Of a DNA stretch of 10,048 nt, positions 1 to 7,447 are shown piece by piece (the first letter of the stretch is position 1; each line of letters starts with the position of its first letter). The translations under genes and the position numbers were made by a program. The stretch is from Chloroflexota bacterium (lineage in GTDB: Bacteria; Chloroflexota; Chloroflexia; Thermomicrobiales; UBA6265), in the NCBI GenBank assembly GCA_023424355.1, contig JAFAEA010000057.1, positions 1 to 10,048 on the forward strand. Reading direction: 5' to 3'. The notes beneath the pieces were generated by a model. That model worked only from the letters and a program-made list of their open reading frames with translations, was not told the DNA's origin and ran no database searches.

Positions 1-1157
1 ATGAAGAAGCCAGCCCACTTGCCGATCGGGGTGGCGAGTCCGCCAAAAGCGTCGATCAGGCGGGTGTGGCCGCGTTCGTAAATCACACCGATCAAAAGGA
101 AGAGCGCACCGGTATTGAAACCGTGAGCCAGCATCACCATCATGGCGCCTTCCATACCCTGGAGGTTCATGACGAAGATGCCGAGCGTGACAAAGCCCAT
201 GTGGCTCACAGACGAATACGCAACCAGTTTCTTGAGATCCGGCTGAACCAGCGAAACAAGCGCACCGTAGATGATGCCGATGATGGAGATTATGATGACA
301 AATGGTGCCCAGGCTTCGGTGCCATCCGGGAAGAGTGGCAGGTTGAAGCGCAGCATACCGTAGCCACCCATCTTCAACATCACGGCCGCAAGCACAACGG
401 AACCAGCGGTCGGGGATTCCACGTGAGCATCTGGCAGCCAGGTATGGAATGGGAACAGTGGCACCTTGATGGCGAAGGCAATGAAGAATGCGCCGAATGC
501 CCAGAACTGCAAGTTCTGGCTAAAGGCACCGAGCGCGGCACCGTTCTGGAGCTCGAGCACATTGAGGGTGCGAACACCGGTTTCATTGAAGTAGGCCTGG
601 TACAGGGCAATGATGCCAACGAGCATCAGCAGTGAACCAAACAGCGTGTACAGGAAGAACTTGATGGCGGCGTAGATGCGATTCTTGGATCCCCAAATAC
701 CGATGAGCAGTGCCATCGGGATGAGCATGATTTCCCAGAAGATGTAGAAGACGAACAGATCCAGCGTCATGAACACGCCGAGCATACCGGTTTGCAGCAA
801 GAGGATTGCGATGTAGTACTCGCGCTCGCGTTCCTTAACGGTGCCCCAGCTCCAGATCACGGCGATGACACCGATGAAGGTGGTGAGAACCACCAACAAC
901 AGGCTGATACCATCGATACCCATGAAGTAGCTGACACCAAGGTCCTCCAGCCACACCACATGTTCGGTGAACTGGAAACTGGCATCGCGATCGAATTGCC
1001 CCACCACCACCAGAGACAGCAGGAAGCTGGCAAGCATGGCGACGAGAGCCACCTGCTTCGGCAGCTGGGTGTTATTGCCGCGAGCCATAAACAGGATCGC
1101 GAGCGCACCAAGCACTGGCAAATAGGTGATGATGCTTAGAATCGGAAAGCTGTCCAC
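1..1157 (-). CDS. nuoM: NADH-quinone oxidoreductase subunit M (partial, C-terminus beyond left edge)
   Basis: Antiporter-like membrane subunit of complex I, one of the three large proton-pumping subunits (L, M, N) of the membrane arm. About 385 residues are visible; family members are usually near 500, so the last part is cut by the window edge. The start is a GTG at 1157, chosen because a strong GGAGGGG ribosome-binding site lies just before it and the next residues (DSFPILSIITYLPVLG) match a family N-terminus. Channel residues are present: Glu142 in the FWEIMLIPM segment, Lys231 in IKVPLFPFHTWLPDAH, and Lys262 in LKMGGYGMLRF. These correspond to E. coli NuoM Glu144, Lys234 and Lys265. It lies 64 bases after nuoL, in the same operon. 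I translated this frame by hand from the minus strand over the full visible length and saw no frameshift. An Mrp-type antiporter subunit is the main alternative, but the nuo context rules it out. Confidence 0.96.
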   Translation of the reverse strand, partial: MDSFPILSIITYLPVLGALAILFMARGNNTQLPKQVALVAMLASFLLSLVVVGQFDRDASFQFTEHVVWLEDLGVSYFMGIDGISLLLVVLTTFIGVIAVIWSWGTVKEREREYYIAILLLQTGMLGVFMTLDLFVFYIFWEIMLIPMALLIGIWGSKNRIYAAIKFFLYTLFGSLLMLVGIIALYQAYFNETGVRTLNVLELQNGAALGAFSQNLQFWAFGAFFIAFAIKVPLFPFHTWLPDAHVESPTAGSVVLAAVMLKMGGYGMLRFNLPLFPDGTEAWAPFVIIISIIGIIYGALVSLVQPDLKKLVAYSSVSHMGFVTLGIFVMNLQGMEGAMMVMLAHGFNTGALFLLIGVIYERGHTRLIDAFGGLATPIGKWAGFF

Positions 1158-1195
1158 ACGCCCCTCCGGGGTTTCTTACAACCGCGTACTATCCT

Positions 1196-1209
1196 GGCGC
1201 ACTTGCGCC
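1196..1209 (-). repeat. Inverted repeat in the nuoL-nuoM spacer
   Basis: The spacer between nuoL and nuoM contains GGCGCA, two bases, then TGCGCC. In RNA this would realistically form a 5-bp GC-rich stem with a 4-base loop. It is not followed by a T tract on the minus strand, so it is unlikely to be an intrinsic terminator. It may stabilise or mark a processing site in the operon mRNA, but that is inference. Confidence 0.4.
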
Positions 1210-1221
1210 TTCCTGTCCGTT

Positions 1222-3141
1222 CTAGAACAGGTTTCCGAATGCCAACAAGAAGACACCGACCAACAACACCATGCCGATTGCGATCTGCAAGGCATAGTTG
1301 GCAACCATACCGGTTTGTACCTTGCGCAAACGCTGGCTGGTGCCACTGATACCGTAACCAACACCGTTGACGATGCCATCGATAATCTTCACATCCACGA
1401 TCTTCCAGAGGAAGTTGGCGATATCCTTGAGCGGATTCACCACCGCGGCCATGAAGAACTCGTCGATGTACCACTTGTTCAGCAGGAAGTTGTACACACC
1501 GCTGAATCGCTCGGCCAGTTCATCCGTATTGATGGACTTGCGCATGTAGGTGACGTACGCCACCACAACACCGCTCAGGGCCACCACTGTACTGATGATG
1601 CCGAATGCATAGGTCATGGTCATGCTGACATGGTGGGCATGAATGTGATGGAAGGATTCGTGCAGGAAGTGATGGAACACACCATCTTCCGGCGGGAAGC
1701 CAACAAAGCCAACGAAGACCGAGGCAACAGCCAGGATCACCAGTGGCACGGCCATCCATGGTCCACTCTCATGTGGATGAACGTGCGAATCGAACTTCTC
1801 TTCGCCGAAGAACACCCGGAATACGAGTCGGAACATATAAAGCGCAGTCAGGAATGCAGCGAAGAGCGCCATGATCGCGGCGACTTTGCCGAACGGCGAA
1901 TCGCTGATCCAGGCACCGACGATGATTTCATCCTTGGACCAGAAGCCTGCCAGCGGGAAAATACCGGCATTCGCGGCAGAACCGATGAGGAAGGTCCAGA
2001 AGGTGATCGGCATGTGCTTGCGCAGGCCGCCCATCTTTCGCATATCCTGCTCGCCGTGCATACCGTGGATCACAGAACCGGATCCCAGGAAGAGCAGGCC
2101 CTTGAAGAATGCGTGGGTCATGAGGTGGAAGATCGCTGCCACCCAGGCACCTGTACCAAGTGCGAGCGCCATGTATCCCAACTGGGAAACCGTGGAGTAC
2201 GCAACAACCTTCTTAATATCATGTTGTGTAAGGGCAATACTCGCACCCATCACAGCGGTGATGGAACCGATGACCGCCACGAAGAGCATGGCATCTTCAG
2301 ATGCCGTGAAGATCGTGTAGCTGCGGGCCACCATGTAGATACCGGCGGTAACCATGGTCGCCGCGTGAATAAGTGCGGAAACCGGAGTCGGGCCTTCCAT
2401 GGCGTCTGGCAGCCAGACGTGCAACGGGAACTGGGCGGATTTACCACAGGCACCGAGGAAGAGCAGAATACCGATGGCGGTGAGGGTACCACCGCTCACA
2501 CCATGCTCGGCGTAGTGATATGCCTTCTCGAGGATGCCATCTTCACCGTGAAGGTAGATGGTATCGAAGGTCCAGTAGGTGAGCATGATGCCGATACCGA
2601 AGGCAAGGTCGCCAACACGGTTGACGATGAAAGCTTTCTTGGCGGCGTTGGTGGCGGAGCGTCGGTTGAAGTAGTAGCCGATAAGGAAGTAGGAGCAGAG
2701 TCCCACAGCTTCCCAGAAGATGAAGAGAGTAAGCAGGTTGTCGGAAAGCACCAGCATCAACATCGAGAAGATGAAGAGCGGAATGTAGCTGTAGAAGCGG
2801 TAGTAGCCATCTTCGCCGTGCATGTATCCGGCTGAGTAGATACACACCAGCAAACCAACGCTGGTAACCACCAACAGCATAATGGCAGTGAGCTGATCGA
2901 CATAGAGATTGATGTTGATCAGGAAATCGCCGGATGGAATCCAGGTGAACAGGCTCTGGGTGATTGGGTGCTCATCCTGATAGATCTCACGGAACGTGAG
3001 AATCGAGAGGATCCAGGACCCAAAGGCCGCAGGGATGGCGATCAGGTGAGCGTTTCCACGAATCGTGGATCGCCCCCAAAAGATATTGATCACAAATGCC
3101 ACCAGCGGTAGCAATGGAATCAGAAAGAGCAGATCAGCCAT
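1222..3141 (-). CDS. nuoL: NADH-quinone oxidoreductase subunit L
   Basis: Largest antiporter-like subunit of complex I (639 residues), at the far end of the membrane arm, with the long lateral amphipathic helix expected in its C-terminal part. The ATG start has an AGAGG ribosome-binding site six bases upstream. Key residues are visible: Glu144 in LFIFWEAVGLCSYFLIGYY, Lys234 in ACGKSAQFPLHVWLPDAMEGP, Lys347 in THAFFKGLLFLGSGS, and Lys403 in AGFWSKDEI. They match E. coli Glu144, Lys229, Lys342 and Lys399. The C-terminal 100 residues include the typical NKWYIDEFF segment followed by a last hydrophobic helix. One oddity is a histidine-rich loop near residues 490-504 (8 His in 15 residues), preceded by a smaller HVHPH motif around 453-457. 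It sits between nuoK and nuoM in the conserved K-L-M order. Confidence 0.98.
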   Translation of the reverse strand: MADLLFLIPLLPLVAFVINIFWGRSTIRGNAHLIAIPAAFGSWILSILTFREIYQDEHPITQSLFTWIPSGDFLININLYVDQLTAIMLLVVTSVGLLVCIYSAGYMHGEDGYYRFYSYIPLFIFSMLMLVLSDNLLTLFIFWEAVGLCSYFLIGYYFNRRSATNAAKKAFIVNRVGDLAFGIGIMLTYWTFDTIYLHGEDGILEKAYHYAEHGVSGGTLTAIGILLFLGACGKSAQFPLHVWLPDAMEGPTPVSALIHAATMVTAGIYMVARSYTIFTASEDAMLFVAVIGSITAVMGASIALTQHDIKKVVAYSTVSQLGYMALALGTGAWVAAIFHLMTHAFFKGLLFLGSGSVIHGMHGEQDMRKMGGLRKHMPITFWTFLIGSAANAGIFPLAGFWSKDEIIVGAWISDSPFGKVAAIMALFAAFLTALYMFRLVFRVFFGEEKFDSHVHPHESGPWMAVPLVILAVASVFVGFVGFPPEDGVFHHFLHESFHHIHAHHVSMTMTYAFGIISTVVALSGVVVAYVTYMRKSINTDELAERFSGVYNFLLNKWYIDEFFMAAVVNPLKDIANFLWKIVDVKIIDGIVNGVGYGISGTSQRLRKVQTGMVANYALQIAIGMVLLVGVFLLAFGNLF

Positions 3142-3160
3142 GTATATCCTCTGCCTGTAT

Positions 3161-3194
3161 TCGAATGCGCCAACCCGGTGTTGCGCGCATTCGA
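3161..3194 (-). repeat. Strong stem-loop in the nuoK-nuoL spacer
   Basis: Read on the minus strand, TCGAATGCGC is followed by a bulged G, then CAAC, a five-base loop, GTTG, and the exact complement GCGCATTCGA. This gives about 14 paired bases with one bulge. It lies just upstream of the nuoL ribosome-binding site. There is no T tract after it on the minus strand, so it does not look like an intrinsic terminator. It could be an mRNA stabiliser or processing hairpin, a partial attenuator, or a copy of a dispersed palindromic repeat. Confidence 0.7.
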
Positions 3195-3208
3195 CGCCTC
3201 GAAATCAT

Positions 3209-3225
3209 TCCCGGATACTCCGGGA
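3209..3225 (-). repeat. Second hairpin in the nuoK-nuoL spacer
   Basis: TCCCGGA, a three-base loop, and TCCGGGA form a perfect 7-bp stem starting 9 bases after the nuoK stop codon. It is GC-rich, but is followed on the minus strand by ATGATTTCG rather than a T run, so termination would be weak at most. With the neighbouring stem-loop at 3161-3194 it fills most of the 93-base nuoK-nuoL gap. Confidence 0.6.
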
Positions 3226-3234
3226 GCCAAAATC

Positions 3235-3540
3235 CTAGTTACGCAGCGATTGCATCTGCTCCACATCCGGGGCCTTGCCCTGGCGAGAGAGTGCGACCAC
3301 AACGGCCATCGCTACGGCACTTTCGGCTGCCGCTACGGCCAGCGCGAAGAGAAAGAACACCTGTCCGTTGATGGTTGCCGTTTCGTGCGCAAATGCGAGC
3401 AACGAAATACCGACGGCCGCGACCATCATTTCAACGCACATCAGAATGATGAGGATGTTGCGACGCGTAAGCACACCCATCATGCCAATGATGAATAGCG
3501 CTGCGCTCACAAACAGAAAGTGGTTCGTTGTCAGTTCCAT
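3235..3540 (-). CDS. nuoK: NADH-quinone oxidoreductase subunit K
   Basis: Small membrane subunit of complex I, homologous to MrpC/ND4L, helping to form the first proton channel together with NuoJ and NuoA. The chosen start (MELTTNHFLFVSAALF) gives 101 residues, close to the usual family length. The frame stays open further upstream, but that extension is hydrophilic and overlaps the end of nuoJ. A GAGGA ribosome-binding site lies seven bases before the chosen ATG. Three membrane segments are apparent. The two buried glutamates needed for proton transfer are present at Glu37 (ILMCVEMMVAAVG) and Glu73 (AVAAAESAVAMAVVVALSR), matching E. coli Glu36 and Glu72. It lies 28 bases after nuoJ. Confidence 0.97.
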   Translation of the reverse strand: MELTTNHFLFVSAALFIIGMMGVLTRRNILIILMCVEMMVAAVGISLLAFAHETATINGQVFFLFALAVAAAESAVAMAVVVALSRQGKAPDVEQMQSLRN

Positions 3541-3568
3541 GCAAACGTCCTCGTTCCCCGATGCCCTA

Positions 3569-4279
3569 CTACTTCGAAGTTTCGCCTGGCTGCTTGTAGC
3601 TATCAGCATCACGCGTCATCACAATGCGTCGCTCGCCTTCTGGTGCTACATAGCGCTCGGCCGGAATATTCATTGGTGATTCAAACTTGTGACCAGCCAC
3701 CAGCATATCCTCGGAGCCACGGCTGTGACCAAGGCTGGTGGTAGAAACCGAAAGCTGGCGCTTGCGATCCGGCAAACCGATGACTACTGCACCAATCACA
3801 CCCACGCTCAGGAGAATGGAGGCGATTTCCATCGCCAGGGCGTAATCACCCAGCAATACCTGACCGACTGCCTGAACATTGCCACCCATGCTGTCAATCA
3901 TGGCAGCAGTGTGCGGGCCGATCCCTTCCATTGCTGTACGCGTGGCGATTGCCACACCGATTTCAGCAAGGAGAATGACACCCACAATTGCACTGATGTT
4001 TCGCTGCAGTGGCTTGCCTACATAGAAGGTAGGAAGCTTGTCTGGATCCACAAGCATAACGGTGAGCAGAATCAGTACGAGCACGGCACCGGTGTACACA
4101 ATGATCTGGAGCACACCGAGGAACTCGGCACCCAGCATCACGAACAGGGCTGCCACGTTGATGAATGCACCAACGAGTGCGGCGGCGGAATGTACCGGAT
4201 TCTCGAACGCCACCACACCGATCGCACTGATCAGCATGGCTGCGGAGAACACGGCAAAGAAAATCAGTTCCCAGGACAT
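3569..4279 (-). CDS. nuoJ: NADH-quinone oxidoreductase subunit J
   Basis: Membrane subunit of complex I (ND6 homologue) with five predicted hydrophobic segments in residues 1-170. The ATG start (MSWELIFFAVFSAAML) is preceded by AGGGGG nine bases upstream; the open frame extends about 20 codons further but overlaps the end of nuoH and has no family resemblance. The conserved third-helix segment GAEFLGVLQIIVYTGAVLVL (residues 50-69) carries the family Glu at residue 52 and the Tyr/Gly of the pi-bulge region. At 236 residues it is longer than typical NuoJ (E. coli 184). The extra length is a hydrophilic, probably disordered C-terminal tail of about 66 residues after GLPDRKR. It follows nuoH by only 37 bases, where nuoI would be expected. 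Confidence 0.96.
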   Translation of the reverse strand: MSWELIFFAVFSAAMLISAIGVVAFENPVHSAAALVGAFINVAALFVMLGAEFLGVLQIIVYTGAVLVLILLTVMLVDPDKLPTFYVGKPLQRNISAIVGVILLAEIGVAIATRTAMEGIGPHTAAMIDSMGGNVQAVGQVLLGDYALAMEIASILLSVGVIGAVVIGLPDRKRQLSVSTTSLGHSRGSEDMLVAGHKFESPMNIPAERYVAPEGERRIVMTRDADSYKQPGETSK

Positions 4280-4316
4280 TAGTTGGCGCCCCCTGTGATC
4301 TTGGTTGCGTAATACA

Positions 4317-5360
4317 TCAGAACACCTGCCCGTTGCCAACAAGTCGGAAGAACGCAGTCAGCACGATATTGAGAATGGCCAATGGCAACAGAACCTTCCA
4401 TGCCAGACCCATGAGCTGATCGAATCGGAAACGTGGCAGTGTAGCGCGGAGCCAGATATAGAAGAAGAGGAAAGCCATCACCTTCAGTACCAGCCAGAGA
4501 ATCCCAAGTCCCCAGTACTTCTCTGCACCAGGTCCGCTGGTTCCACCAAGGAACAGGGTGGATGCGAAGAGACTGATGACGATCATGCTGATGTACTCAC
4601 CCAGGAAGTAGAGGGCGAAGCGCATGGCCGAATACTCGGTCATGAAACCGGCGATGAGCTCGGATTCCGCTTCCGGGAGGTCGAATGGTGCGCGGTTGGT
4701 TTCCGCAACAGCCGCGATAACGAAGAGAACAAATGCGAGCGGCTGGCTAAGAATGAACCAGTTGTTCAGTTCCAGCGGACCAATGCTAAATGTTTCGTGC
4801 TGGCGGAACATGATTTCGGTGAGGCTCATGGTGCCGGTAATAATGAAGATACCCACCAGCGAGAAGCCGAGAATCAGTTCGTAGGAGATCACCTGCGCGG
4901 CGGAGCGGATGGCACCCAACAGCGAATAACGGTTGCCGGAGGCCCAGCCACCAAGAATGATGCCGTACACACCAATGGAACCGGAAGCGAGAATGAAGAG
5001 GGCGCCGACATTGAGATCGGTTGGGTAGAGATTGACATCGCGGCCGAAGATTTCGACCGTACCGCCCCAGGGAATCACGGCGGCCGAGAGAATAGCCGTA
5101 ACGAAGGTGATCAGCGGAGCCATCAGGAACAGGGTGCGATCGGCTGCGGCAGGAACAAGATCTTCCTTACCCATCAGCTTCACTGCATCTGCCAGTGGCT
5201 GCAGCAACCCAGCTGGTCCTGTGCGTGTAGGACCAAGGCGATCCTGGAAGCGCGCAAGTACCTTGCGCTCATACCAGGTGGTGTACGCCATGCTCGTGAG
5301 CAGCACCACCATAATGACAAAGGTCACGATGAACGTGATCCAGATTGGTTGGTCACCCAT
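4317..5360 (-). CDS. nuoH: NADH-quinone oxidoreductase subunit H
   Basis: Membrane subunit (ND1 homologue) that anchors the peripheral arm and forms much of the quinone chamber entrance. Family signatures are clear: ERKVLARFQDRLGPTRTGP at residues 31-49 and QPLADAVKL at 54-62. AETNRAPFDLPEAESELIAG (219-238) and its continuation FMTEYSAMRFALYFLGEY form the acidic loop lining the quinone site. Near the C-terminus is WLRATLPRFRFDQLM. I chose the ATG at 5360 (347 residues, MGDQPIWITF), which starts just before the first membrane helix. A GTG at 5420 would add 20 hydrophilic residues, and neither start has a strong ribosome-binding site. It sits directly after nuoD, with no nuoE, F or G between. 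Confidence 0.96.
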   Translation of the reverse strand: MGDQPIWITFIVTFVIMVVLLTSMAYTTWYERKVLARFQDRLGPTRTGPAGLLQPLADAVKLMGKEDLVPAAADRTLFLMAPLITFVTAILSAAVIPWGGTVEIFGRDVNLYPTDLNVGALFILASGSIGVYGIILGGWASGNRYSLLGAIRSAAQVISYELILGFSLVGIFIITGTMSLTEIMFRQHETFSIGPLELNNWFILSQPLAFVLFVIAAVAETNRAPFDLPEAESELIAGFMTEYSAMRFALYFLGEYISMIVISLFASTLFLGGTSGPGAEKYWGLGILWLVLKVMAFLFFYIWLRATLPRFRFDQLMGLAWKVLLPLAILNIVLTAFFRLVGNGQVF

Positions 5361-5475
5361 GTTCCGGTTTCTGCCTCGTGGTGGCAATGGTTTCCCATTG
5401 ACACCCTTCTCTCCGTCCACCCGTGCTAACGGGGGTCACCCGCAGCAATGGTACTTCGCAATCGATTTCGTTTCA

Positions 5476-5489
5476 GGTGCATATGCACC
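5476..5489. repeat. Perfect 14-bp palindrome between nuoD and nuoH
   Basis: GGTGCATATGCACC is a perfect palindrome 8 bases after the nuoD stop codon. It is flanked by a further short inverted pair, CGATTT at 5463-5468 and AAATCG at 5491-5496, so a larger imperfect stem-loop is possible in the transcript. The spacer from nuoD to the chosen nuoH start is 136 bases, the longest inside the operon, and holds no convincing reading frame. Candidate roles are an intercistronic mRNA hairpin or a protein-binding site for an internal promoter. Nothing in the sequence decides between them. Confidence 0.5.
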
Positions 5490-5496
5490 AAAATCG

Positions 5497-6765
5497 TTAT
5501 CTATCTACTGAACCAAGCACAATATCGATTGTTCCGATCAGTGCCACCATATCCGCCAACATGGCCCCCTGTGCCATGTGCGGCAATACGCCGAGGTTCA
5601 CAAAATCTGGTGTGCGAATGCGCATGCGATACGGCATGGATCCACCATCGGAAACGAGGTGAATACCAAACTCGCCCTTACCGTGCTCAATTGCCTGATA
5701 CACCTCACCGACCGGTGCGTTGAATCCCTTGATCACCCACACAAAGTGTCGCTGCATATCTTCGGCGGTGGTGAGTGTGCCCATGTGTGGCGGCATGACG
5801 TACGCACTTTCGTACGCCATCATCGGGGAATCATCCTTCTCGATGTAATCGAGAGCCTGGGTTACCAGGCTGTGCGCCTGGCGGAGTTCTTCCACGCGAA
5901 CCAGGTAGCGATCGAACACATCGCCGAACTGCCCCAGCGGCACTTCGAAATCAAGTCGGTCGTACACGAGGTACGGCTCGGCCTTGCGGACATCGTAGTT
6001 AATACCGGAACCGCGCAAGCAGGCACCGGTGAGTGAGTATGAGATGGCCGCTTCTGGCGAGATAATGCCGACACCCTTGGTGCGGGCGAGCCAGATCGGG
6101 TTGGCGCTGAGAAGATCGGTGTATTCCTTGATACGGGCCGGGAATACCCGTAGGAACGTGCGAATCTGCTCCACGAGCGTATCCGGAATCTGACGGCTGA
6201 AACCGCCGATCTCCATCATATTGGTGGTCAGACGAGCACCGCAGAACGTTTCAAAGATGTCCATGATCATCTCGCGTTCGCGGAAGGTGTAAAGGCTCAT
6301 CGAAAGCGCACCGATATCGAGCGCGTGCGTACCAAGCCACACAAGGTGACTGGCGATACGGCTGAGTTCGGTCATAATTACGCGCCAGTACTGGGCACGT
6401 TCTGGTGCTTCGAGCCCGAGCAGCTTTTCGACGGCGAGTACGTAGCCGAGGTTATTCTGCGGCGCGCCGGTGTAATCCAGGCGGTCTGTCCACGGAACAA
6501 TCTGGGCGTAGCGCTTGCCTTCGGAAAGCTTTTCGGTACCACGGTGGAGGTAGCCGATCATTGGATCGCATTCCACCACGGTTTCGCCATCGAGCTTGAG
6601 CAGCACGCGCATCACCCCGTGGGTGGATGGGTGCTGTGGACCCATGTTGAGGGTCATCAGGCGTTCACCTGTTTCGAGCTCGCGCTCGTCCTCCACCATG
6701 AGTGTGCCGGTGACTTCGGTTTGAGTGGAGTCCATGATATTGAATTCTGGTCTGGTTGTATCCAT
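5497..6765 (-). CDS. nuoD: NADH-quinone oxidoreductase subunit D
   Basis: 49-kDa-type subunit of the peripheral arm (422 residues), forming the quinone-binding site together with NuoB. The motif LNMGPQHPSTHGVMRVLLKL (residues 39-58) contains His49, and Tyr98 lies in WTDRLDYTG. These correspond to the quinone headgroup-binding His/Tyr pair known from Thermus and bovine complex I (His38/Tyr87 and His59/Tyr108). The C-terminus ends GTIDIVLGSVDR as usual. The nickel-binding CxxC pairs of related hydrogenase large subunits are absent, so this is a complex I protein and not an energy-converting hydrogenase. The ATG is preceded by GAGGGG nine bases upstream. It lies 3 bases after nuoC, separate and not fused to it, unlike the nuoCD fusion of enterobacteria. 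Confidence 0.98.
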   Translation of the reverse strand: MDTTRPEFNIMDSTQTEVTGTLMVEDERELETGERLMTLNMGPQHPSTHGVMRVLLKLDGETVVECDPMIGYLHRGTEKLSEGKRYAQIVPWTDRLDYTGAPQNNLGYVLAVEKLLGLEAPERAQYWRVIMTELSRIASHLVWLGTHALDIGALSMSLYTFREREMIMDIFETFCGARLTTNMMEIGGFSRQIPDTLVEQIRTFLRVFPARIKEYTDLLSANPIWLARTKGVGIISPEAAISYSLTGACLRGSGINYDVRKAEPYLVYDRLDFEVPLGQFGDVFDRYLVRVEELRQAHSLVTQALDYIEKDDSPMMAYESAYVMPPHMGTLTTAEDMQRHFVWVIKGFNAPVGEVYQAIEHGKGEFGIHLVSDGGSMPYRMRIRTPDFVNLGVLPHMAQGAMLADMVALIGTIDIVLGSVDR

Positions 6766-6768
6766 GGA

Positions 6769-7395
6769 TTACACCCCTCGCCCGGTCCAGCGCGTCTTGG
6801 TGCGGCGTACCGTGCGCTCCTTGTTGTAAATCGGGTAGTCCTTCCAGCCGCGGGTTGGATAATCCTTGCGCAGCGGATAGCCTTCGTCCCAATCATCCTG
6901 CAAAAGAATACGGCGCAAGTTCGGGTGACCTTCGAAGAAGATACCGAACATGTCGTAGCACTCTCGCTCCATCCAGTTGGCGCCATTGAACACGGGCACC
7001 AGGCTCGGAATGGTTTCGCCATCATTGATGCTGGCCTTCATGCGCACACGGGTTCGGTTCGGGATGCTGTAAAGCTGGGCGGTGACATCGAACCGTGGAG
7101 ATGTGCGAAGGCTGAGCATATCCACTGCGGTGAGATCCGAAAGGAAGTTCACCTGCAGCTTGTCGTGATCGCGCATGTACATCGCGATATCGCGGAAGCG
7201 AGCCGGGGTGACATAGATGGTGGTTTCGTTGCGGAAACGCACGGCATCCAGAAAATCATCCGGGAATGCAAGGCGAAGCTCGCGCACAACCGGGTGCTTG
7301 CTGAGATCATCGTCGAAATACAGATCGCGCTCCCAGCCAGTGCCGCTGGCGACCATTGCATTCTGTTGTGCTGTTGGGTTCTCACCGGAGCTCAC
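6769..7395 (-). CDS. nuoC: NADH-quinone oxidoreductase subunit C
   Basis: 30-kDa-type subunit of the peripheral arm of complex I (208 residues). I chose a GTG start at 7395 because AGAGGAG lies about six bases upstream and no better start exists nearby; the same frame stays open far into nuoB but is not family-like there. The family signature is complete: WMERECYDMFGIFFEGHPNL (residues 141-160), then RRILLQDDWDEGYPLRKDYP (161-180). The N-terminal domain of mixed alpha/beta character is at about residues 30-110. It follows nuoB after a 52-base spacer containing a short inverted repeat, and runs almost directly into nuoD. Confidence 0.96.
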   Translation of the reverse strand: MSSGENPTAQQNAMVASGTGWERDLYFDDDLSKHPVVRELRLAFPDDFLDAVRFRNETTIYVTPARFRDIAMYMRDHDKLQVNFLSDLTAVDMLSLRTSPRFDVTAQLYSIPNRTRVRMKASINDGETIPSLVPVFNGANWMERECYDMFGIFFEGHPNLRRILLQDDWDEGYPLRKDYPTRGWKDYPIYNKERTVRRTKTRWTGRGV

Positions 7396-7417
7396 GGTGT
7401 TCTCCTCTTGCCAATGC

Positions 7418-7431
7418 CGGAACAGGTTCCG
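7418..7431. repeat. Inverted repeat in the nuoB-nuoC spacer
   Basis: CGGAAC, two bases, then GTTCCG lies in the 52-base gap between nuoB and nuoC. As RNA this gives a 5-bp stem with a 4-base loop, with no T tract after it. It lies about 12 bases upstream of the nuoC ribosome-binding site. It may be a minor stabilising hairpin or chance. Confidence 0.35.
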
Positions 7432-7447
7432 ACGCGAGCCATAGCTG

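Noticed and set aside
1126..2835. Long plus-strand open frame of 569 codons antisense to nuoL and nuoM
   Set aside because: It lies opposite nuoL and the start of nuoM, its product is rich in His, Glu and Asp with no recognisable domain, and it crosses the gene boundary. It is an antisense shadow of well-supported genes.
1..3141. nuoL and nuoM as Mrp antiporter or hydrogenase membrane subunits
   Set aside because: They follow nuoA, B, C, D, H, J and K in standard order, and NuoD lacks the nickel-binding cysteines of hydrogenases.
4280..4316. Possible hidden nuoI between nuoH and nuoJ
   Set aside because: The gap is only 37 bases and no CxxCxxCxxxCP motif appears in any frame around it.
4305..5429. 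Plus-strand open frame of 374 codons antisense to nuoH
   Set aside because: Exactly opposite a complete, conserved nuoH; composition is typical of an antisense shadow.
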